A DNA stretch of 64,000 nt from CALAED01 sp035765195 (lineage in GTDB: Bacteria; Actinomycetota; Actinomycetes; Streptosporangiales; Streptosporangiaceae): NCBI GenBank assembly GCA_035765195.1, contig DASTYC010000010.1, positions 1 to 64,000 of the forward strand, written 5' to 3'. The notes beneath the pieces were generated by a model. That model did no database searches, had not been told where the DNA came from, and saw only the letters and a program-made list of their open reading frames with translations. This document shows positions 60,604-64,000 of this stretch, piece by piece. The first letter of the stretch is position 1; each line of letters begins with the position of its first letter. The translations under genes and the position numbers were made by a program.

Positions 60604-61657
60604 GCCGATCCTCGAGGTGCGGAACCTCGTCAAACACTTCCCGTTGACTCGGGGCATCGTGGTCAAACAGCGGATCGGTGCGGTCAAGGCCGTCGACGGC
60701 GTGTCGTTCGAGCTGGCCAAGGGTGCCACGCTGGGCCTCGTGGGGGAGTCGGGGTGCGGGAAGACCACGCTCGCCAAGCTGCTGATGGCGGTGGAGCGGC
60801 CCACGTCGGGCACCGTGCTCTTCGAAGGCCGCGACATCTTCGGGCTGCGGCGGGCCGAGCTGCGCCGGCTGCGCCGCCGCGTCCAGATGGTGCTGCAGGA
60901 CCCGTACACCTCGCTCAACCCGCGGATGACGGTGGGCGACATCGTCGGGGAGCCGTTCGCCGTCCACCGCGACGTCGCGCCGCGCGGCGACCGGCGGGCC
61001 AAGGTGCGCGAGCTGCTGGAGGTCGTCGGCCTCGACCCCGCCCACGAGCGCCGCTACCCGCACCAGTTCTCCGGCGGGCAGCGGCAGCGGATCGGCATCG
61101 CGCGGGCGCTCGCGCTGCGGCCGGACGTCATCATCTGCGACGAGCCCGTCTCCGCCCTCGACGTCTCCGTCCGGGCCCAGGTGATGAACCTGCTCGCCGA
61201 CCTGCAGCGCGAGTTCGGGCTGTCGTACGTCTTCATCGCCCACGACCTGGCGGTGGTGCGGCACATCTCGGACCGGGTCGCGGTGATGTATCTCGGCAAG
61301 ATCGTCGAGACCGGGACCGAGGACGAGATCTACGACCACCCGACCCACCCGTACACCCAGGCGCTGCTGTCGGCCGTGCCCGTGCCGTCCCCGCCGCCGC
61401 GGCGCGAGCGCGGCGGCGCCCGCCGAGACGGCGCCCCCGGAGACGGCCAAGATGGCCACGGGCGGCGGGCGCGGTTCGTCCTGGAGGGCGACGTGCCGAG
61501 CCCGATCAGCCCGCCGTCCGGCTGCCGGTTCCGCACCCGCTGCTGGAAGGCCGCCGACCGCTGCGCCGCCGACGAGCCCGCGCTGGAGGTCCGGGAGGGC
61601 TCCGCGCACCCCAGCGCCTGCCACTACGCCTCCGAAAACGTCACCAACCCCGCCTAA
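60593..61657 (+). CDS. Oligopeptide ABC transporter ATP-binding protein, DppF/OppF type
   Basis: 354 aa from GTG at 60593, overlapping the DppD-like gene by 11 nt. Walker A GESGCGKTTL (51-60), Q-loop MVLQDPYTSLNPRMTVGD, signature FSGGQRQRIGIARAL, Walker B VIICDEPVSALDVSVRAQ. C-terminal CRFRTRCWKAADRC motif. Residues 265-295 are an Arg/Gly-rich insert. Last transporter gene. Confidence 0.93.
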   Translation: MPAEPILEVRNLVKHFPLTRGIVVKQRIGAVKAVDGVSFELAKGATLGLVGESGCGKTTLAKLLMAVERPTSGTVLFEGRDIFGLRRAELRRLRRRVQMVLQDPYTSLNPRMTVGDIVGEPFAVHRDVAPRGDRRAKVRELLEVVGLDPAHERRYPHQFSGGQRQRIGIARALALRPDVIICDEPVSALDVSVRAQVMNLLADLQREFGLSYVFIAHDLAVVRHISDRVAVMYLGKIVETGTEDEIYDHPTHPYTQALLSAVPVPSPPPRRERGGARRDGAPGDGQDGHGRRARFVLEGDVPSPISPPSGCRFRTRCWKAADRCAADEPALEVREGSAHPSACHYASENVTNPA

Positions 61658-61678
61658 CAGGCATGCAGGAGGAAAGCC

Positions 61679-62980
61679 ATGAGAAGACGCCTCCCGGCGA
61701 TGGTCGCCGTCGCCGTCGGCACCGCACTGACGCTGACCGTCGCGCCCTCCGCGCGGGCCCAGCCCGCCGGCCACCCCGCGGCCGCCGAGCGTACCGCCGC
61801 CGCGCCGCGGGCCGCGGCGCCGATCGAGTTCCACCGTTGGCGGAGCTTCGCGCGCGGCCGCCACGAGGGGACGGCGGGCGGCGCCACGCTGCGCTTCGCG
61901 CGCGCCGCGGGCACGCAGGACTACACCGATCCGTTCGGCGGCGGCACCAAGACCTGGGAGTACGCCCGGTGGACCTCCCCGGTCCACTCGATCGGGTTCG
62001 GCGCGACTCAGCTGGTCGCCTCGTGGACCGCCGCCGCGCCCGCGGGCACCTGGCTGCAGGTGGAGATGCGGGCGCACACCAGCACCGGCCACAACACCAA
62101 GTGGTACGTCATGGGCCGCTGGGCGGAAGGCGACGGCGACATCCACCGCACGTCGGTCAACGGCCAGCGCGACGCCGACGGCACGGTGTTCACCGACACG
62201 TTCGTGCCCACCGCCGGCACGTCGATCAGCTCCTACCAGCTGCGCGTGACCCTCTACCGGCTGCCCGGCTCGGCCGCCCGGACGTCGGCGCGCTCGCTCG
62301 GCGCGCTCGCGTCCGCCGTCCCGGAGCGCACGGAGTTCCCGGTCAGCCCGCCGGGCGGAGCGTGGGGGATCGAGCTCAAGGTGCCGCGGTACTCGCAGAA
62401 CATCCACGTGGGCGAGTACCCGCAGTGGGACGGCGGCGGCGAGGCGTGGTGCAGCCCGACCTCGACGTCGATGGTCGTCGCCTCGTACGGGCGCGGCCCG
62501 AGCCCGGCCGACTACGCGTGGGTGGACCCGTCCTACGCCGACCCGTGGGTCGACTACGCGGCCAGGAACACCTACGACTACGCCTACGAGGGCGCCGGGA
62601 ACTGGCCGTTCAACACCGCCTACGCCGGTCGGTTCGGGCTCGACGGCTTCGTCACCCAGTTGCGTTCTCTGACCGAGCTCGAACGGTTCATCCGCGCCGG
62701 CATCCCGATCGTCACGTCGCAGTCGTTCGAGGCCGAGGAACTCCCGGGCGCCGGCTACAGCACCAACGGCCACCTGATGGTCATCATCGGCTTCACCCGC
62801 ACCGGCGACGTCATCGCCAACGACCCGGCATCCCCGTCCAACGACGCCGTCCGCCGCGTCTACCCGCGGGCCGCGTTCGAGAAGGTATGGCAGCGCAGCA
62901 CCGGCGGCGTCGTCTACGTCATCCATCCGAAGTCGCGTCCGCTGCCCCCGCACCTGCCCGGTCGCACCCCCAACTGGTGA
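61679..62980 (+). CDS. Secreted C39-like cysteine peptidase
   Basis: 433 aa. Signal peptide about 1-27 (AMVAVAVGTALTLTVAPSAR). Residues 50-200 are a beta-rich accessory domain. The papain-like C39 domain has the complete catalytic set: Cys258 (GGGEAWCSPTSTSMVVASYG), His365 (TNGHLMVIIGFTRTGD) and Asp382 (IANDPASPSNDAVRRVY). It follows the peptide importer by 21 nt and is on the same strand, so secreted proteolysis and peptide uptake may work together. Closed by a strong terminator. Confidence 0.88.
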   Translation: MRRRLPAMVAVAVGTALTLTVAPSARAQPAGHPAAAERTAAAPRAAAPIEFHRWRSFARGRHEGTAGGATLRFARAAGTQDYTDPFGGGTKTWEYARWTSPVHSIGFGATQLVASWTAAAPAGTWLQVEMRAHTSTGHNTKWYVMGRWAEGDGDIHRTSVNGQRDADGTVFTDTFVPTAGTSISSYQLRVTLYRLPGSAARTSARSLGALASAVPERTEFPVSPPGGAWGIELKVPRYSQNIHVGEYPQWDGGGEAWCSPTSTSMVVASYGRGPSPADYAWVDPSYADPWVDYAARNTYDYAYEGAGNWPFNTAYAGRFGLDGFVTQLRSLTELERFIRAGIPIVTSQSFEAEELPGAGYSTNGHLMVIIGFTRTGDVIANDPASPSNDAVRRVYPRAAFEKVWQRSTGGVVYVIHPKSRPLPPHLPGRTPNW

Positions 62981-63017
62981 CGAGCGCGGCGCCCGCGCCG
63001 GGCACCCGCACCCCGCA

Positions 63018-63051
63018 CCCGCGGCCCGAGCGCCGGCGCTCGGGCCGCGGG
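63018..63051. terminator. Perfect 34-bp palindromic terminator
   Basis: CCCGCGGCCCGAGCGCC (63018-63034) is followed directly by its reverse complement (63035-63051). It lies between the C39 gene and the convergent small gene and would work on both strands. Confidence 0.75.
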
Positions 63052-63076
63052 CGAGCGCGGCCGCGGGGGCGCACGT

Positions 63077-63370
63077 TCACATCCGGGTCGGGTCGGCGTG
63101 GAGCACGTAGGCGATCGATCGGGCCTTGTCGGTGAGCGTCGAGCCGATGATCTCCTGACCCCACGACCACAGGTAGGCGACGGTGCCGCCGGTCCGCCCG
63201 GCCTGGCACGTGATGGTCTCCTTCATCCCGGCGGCCTGTTTGGAAACGACCCACAGGTAGGCCGGCCCGTCTCCCCGCAGGACGATCCGGCTGTCGAGCA
63301 GGTCGTAGGAGACGAGTTCTCGGGCGAGTAGCTCGAGGTGGTCGGCGGCGTGCGCTGCTGTGTCGGCCAT
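63077..63370 (-). CDS. Small conserved-looking protein, 97 aa
   Basis: ATG at 63370. Helical N-terminus AAHAADHLELLARELVSYDL, then strands LDSRIVLRGDGPAYLWVVSK and GGTVAYLWSWGQEIIGSTLT. The pattern looks like the small partner proteins that accompany XRE-type regulators in Streptosporangiales and Streptomyces genomes (for example next to Scr1/BldB-like pairs), but I cannot name the family. It is divergent from the XRE gene. Confidence 0.6.
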   Translation of the reverse strand: MADTAAHAADHLELLARELVSYDLLDSRIVLRGDGPAYLWVVSKQAAGMKETITCQAGRTGGTVAYLWSWGQEIIGSTLTDKARSIAYVLHADPTRM

Positions 63371-63504
63371 GATCTGGGTTCCTCGGCGGCGTCGGGGGAG
63401 CGCTTCTCTGGCTAAGTAACCATGCGACTACTAAGTGAAAACATGGTGAGTTAGAGTCATTCACGGTTCATTCACGCATTCACGGCCTACAGGGTTGTCA
63501 ACGG
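63371..63504. promoter_or_regulatory. Divergent region with ATTCACG iterons
   Basis: 134 nt between the small gene and the XRE gene. ATTCACG occurs three times (63459, 63470, 63478), all direct, about 25-45 nt before the XRE start. An AT-rich patch at 63410-63450 suits promoters in both directions. Confidence 0.45.
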
Positions 63505-64000
63505 ATGAGTAGTACCGAAGCCGCCGGATTCGGCGAGGTGCTCAGCCAATGGCGCGGACGACGCCGGTTGACCAAGCAGGCGCTGGCCACCGCCATGGGC
63601 TTCGACCGGTCGTACATCTCTCACGTCGAGCGGGGACGGCATCCCGCGTCGGCCGACTTCGCCCGCAAGGCCGAGACCGCGCTGAACGCGGGCGGGGAGA
63701 TCTGGCGGGCATGGCAGGCGGCCGGCGGCGCGTCGGGCGGGCACACCGCCGCCGTTTCGGGGCGCAGGCCGGGCGGGCTCGTCGTCGAGCACGACGACGC
63801 GGAGCTGCGCTACGACGGCCGCGTGTTCACGGCGACCATGCGCCGCCGGATCCTGAACGCCGGGCCCGAGCCGGTCACCCGCTACCTGGTGCGGGTGTCC
63901 GTCGACCGGCACCCGGGCAATCCCGACGCGTCCAACCGGCTCTACCGGCAGCGCCCGCTCACGTTCGAGGAACTGGGGCTGACCGCCCGCTGCCGGGGCG
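63505..64000 (+). CDS. XRE-family regulator, truncated by window end
   Basis: 165 codons are visible from ATG at 63505 with no stop before 64000. Residues 8-70 form an XRE HTH: FGEVLSQWRGRRRLTKQALA, TAMGFDRSYISHVERGRHPA and FARKAETALNAGGEIWRAWQ. It then continues as a different domain (LVVEHDDAELRYDGRVFTAT and RRILNAGPEPVTRYLVRVSV, ELGLTA) of unknown type; the C-terminus lies outside. In actinomycetes such genes are often paired with a small divergent partner. Confidence 0.8.
   Translation, partial: MSSTEAAGFGEVLSQWRGRRRLTKQALATAMGFDRSYISHVERGRHPASADFARKAETALNAGGEIWRAWQAAGGASGGHTAAVSGRRPGGLVVEHDDAELRYDGRVFTATMRRRILNAGPEPVTRYLVRVSVDRHPGNPDASNRLYRQRPLTFEELGLTARCRG

Noticed and set aside
60230..62953. 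907-aa minus-strand ORF opposite the importer and protease genes
   Set aside because: It is the high-GC shadow of three well-supported genes and has no domain of its own.

Overview
This window is chromosomal DNA from a high-GC, mycothiol- and F420-using actinomycete. Codon use with G or C in third positions, GTG/TTG starts, DinB/MDMPI mycothiol-type enzymes, a DUF574 methyltransferase, an LLM flavin/F420 oxidoreductase, a CelR-type operator before a GH6 cellulase and an actinobacterial gas-vesicle cluster all fit a filamentous genus of the Streptosporangiales type. The genus is an inference, not a sequence match. There is no rRNA, no intact tRNA and no CRISPR array.

Layout. 1-1800 is a small accessory scar: the 3' end of an IS21-type istB gene and its terminal repeats, two imperfect direct repeats that end in a tRNA-Gly-like 3' half, a decayed transposase and two small orphan ORFs. 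2031-12842 holds nhaA, a three-gene ferric-type ABC importer (3284-7197, minus), a PPOX flavoprotein, an Ldh-type dehydrogenase, a PucR-type regulator, a secreted DUF4394 protein and a LuxR-type regulator. 13332-18396 is a compact four-gene operon closed by a strong terminator. It encodes a Glu/Asp-rich polyampholyte, an HEVSH metallopeptidase-like protein and two proteins of no family I recognise. 18584-34853 is a mixed region: a DUF305/DUF6153 pair, an ECF sigma/membrane anti-sigma-like pair, secreted beta-propeller and HAF-repeat proteins, an ArsR/SRPBCC pair with a clear operator, a tandem-repeat secreted protein, a WYL regulator divergent from a VOC protein, a secreted metallophosphatase and a DrrAB-like exporter.

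35932-41587 (minus) is a ten-gene gas-vesicle operon, in transcription order: hydrophobic accessory protein, SRPBCC protein, gvpA, gvpF, gvpG, gvpO, gvpJ, gvpL, gvpS, gvpK. Junctions are mostly 1-4 nt gaps or overlaps. Several of its proteins carry long acidic or acidic/basic disordered tails. 41851-46860 is a run of small housekeeping or stress genes (DUF2277, DinB, two small membrane proteins, LysE, HTH, VOC). 47206-49706 is a translationally coupled pair, a sterol/prenyl-type C-methyltransferase and a class II terpene cyclase-like protein with a D-S-D-T-T motif, which looks like a minimal methyl-terpenoid locus. 49723-64000 holds a DadA-like oxidase, an LLM oxidoreductase, a methyltransferase with a tandem-repeat tail, a CBM2-GH6 cellulase under a perfect CelR-type box, a five-gene oligopeptide ABC importer, a secreted C39-like protease and, at the edge, a truncated XRE regulator divergent from a small conserved protein.

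The best candidates for something undescribed are the polyampholyte/metallopeptidase operon (13332-18328) and the methyltransferase/class II cyclase pair (47206-49706). All functional assignments come from motifs read by eye; no searches were run.
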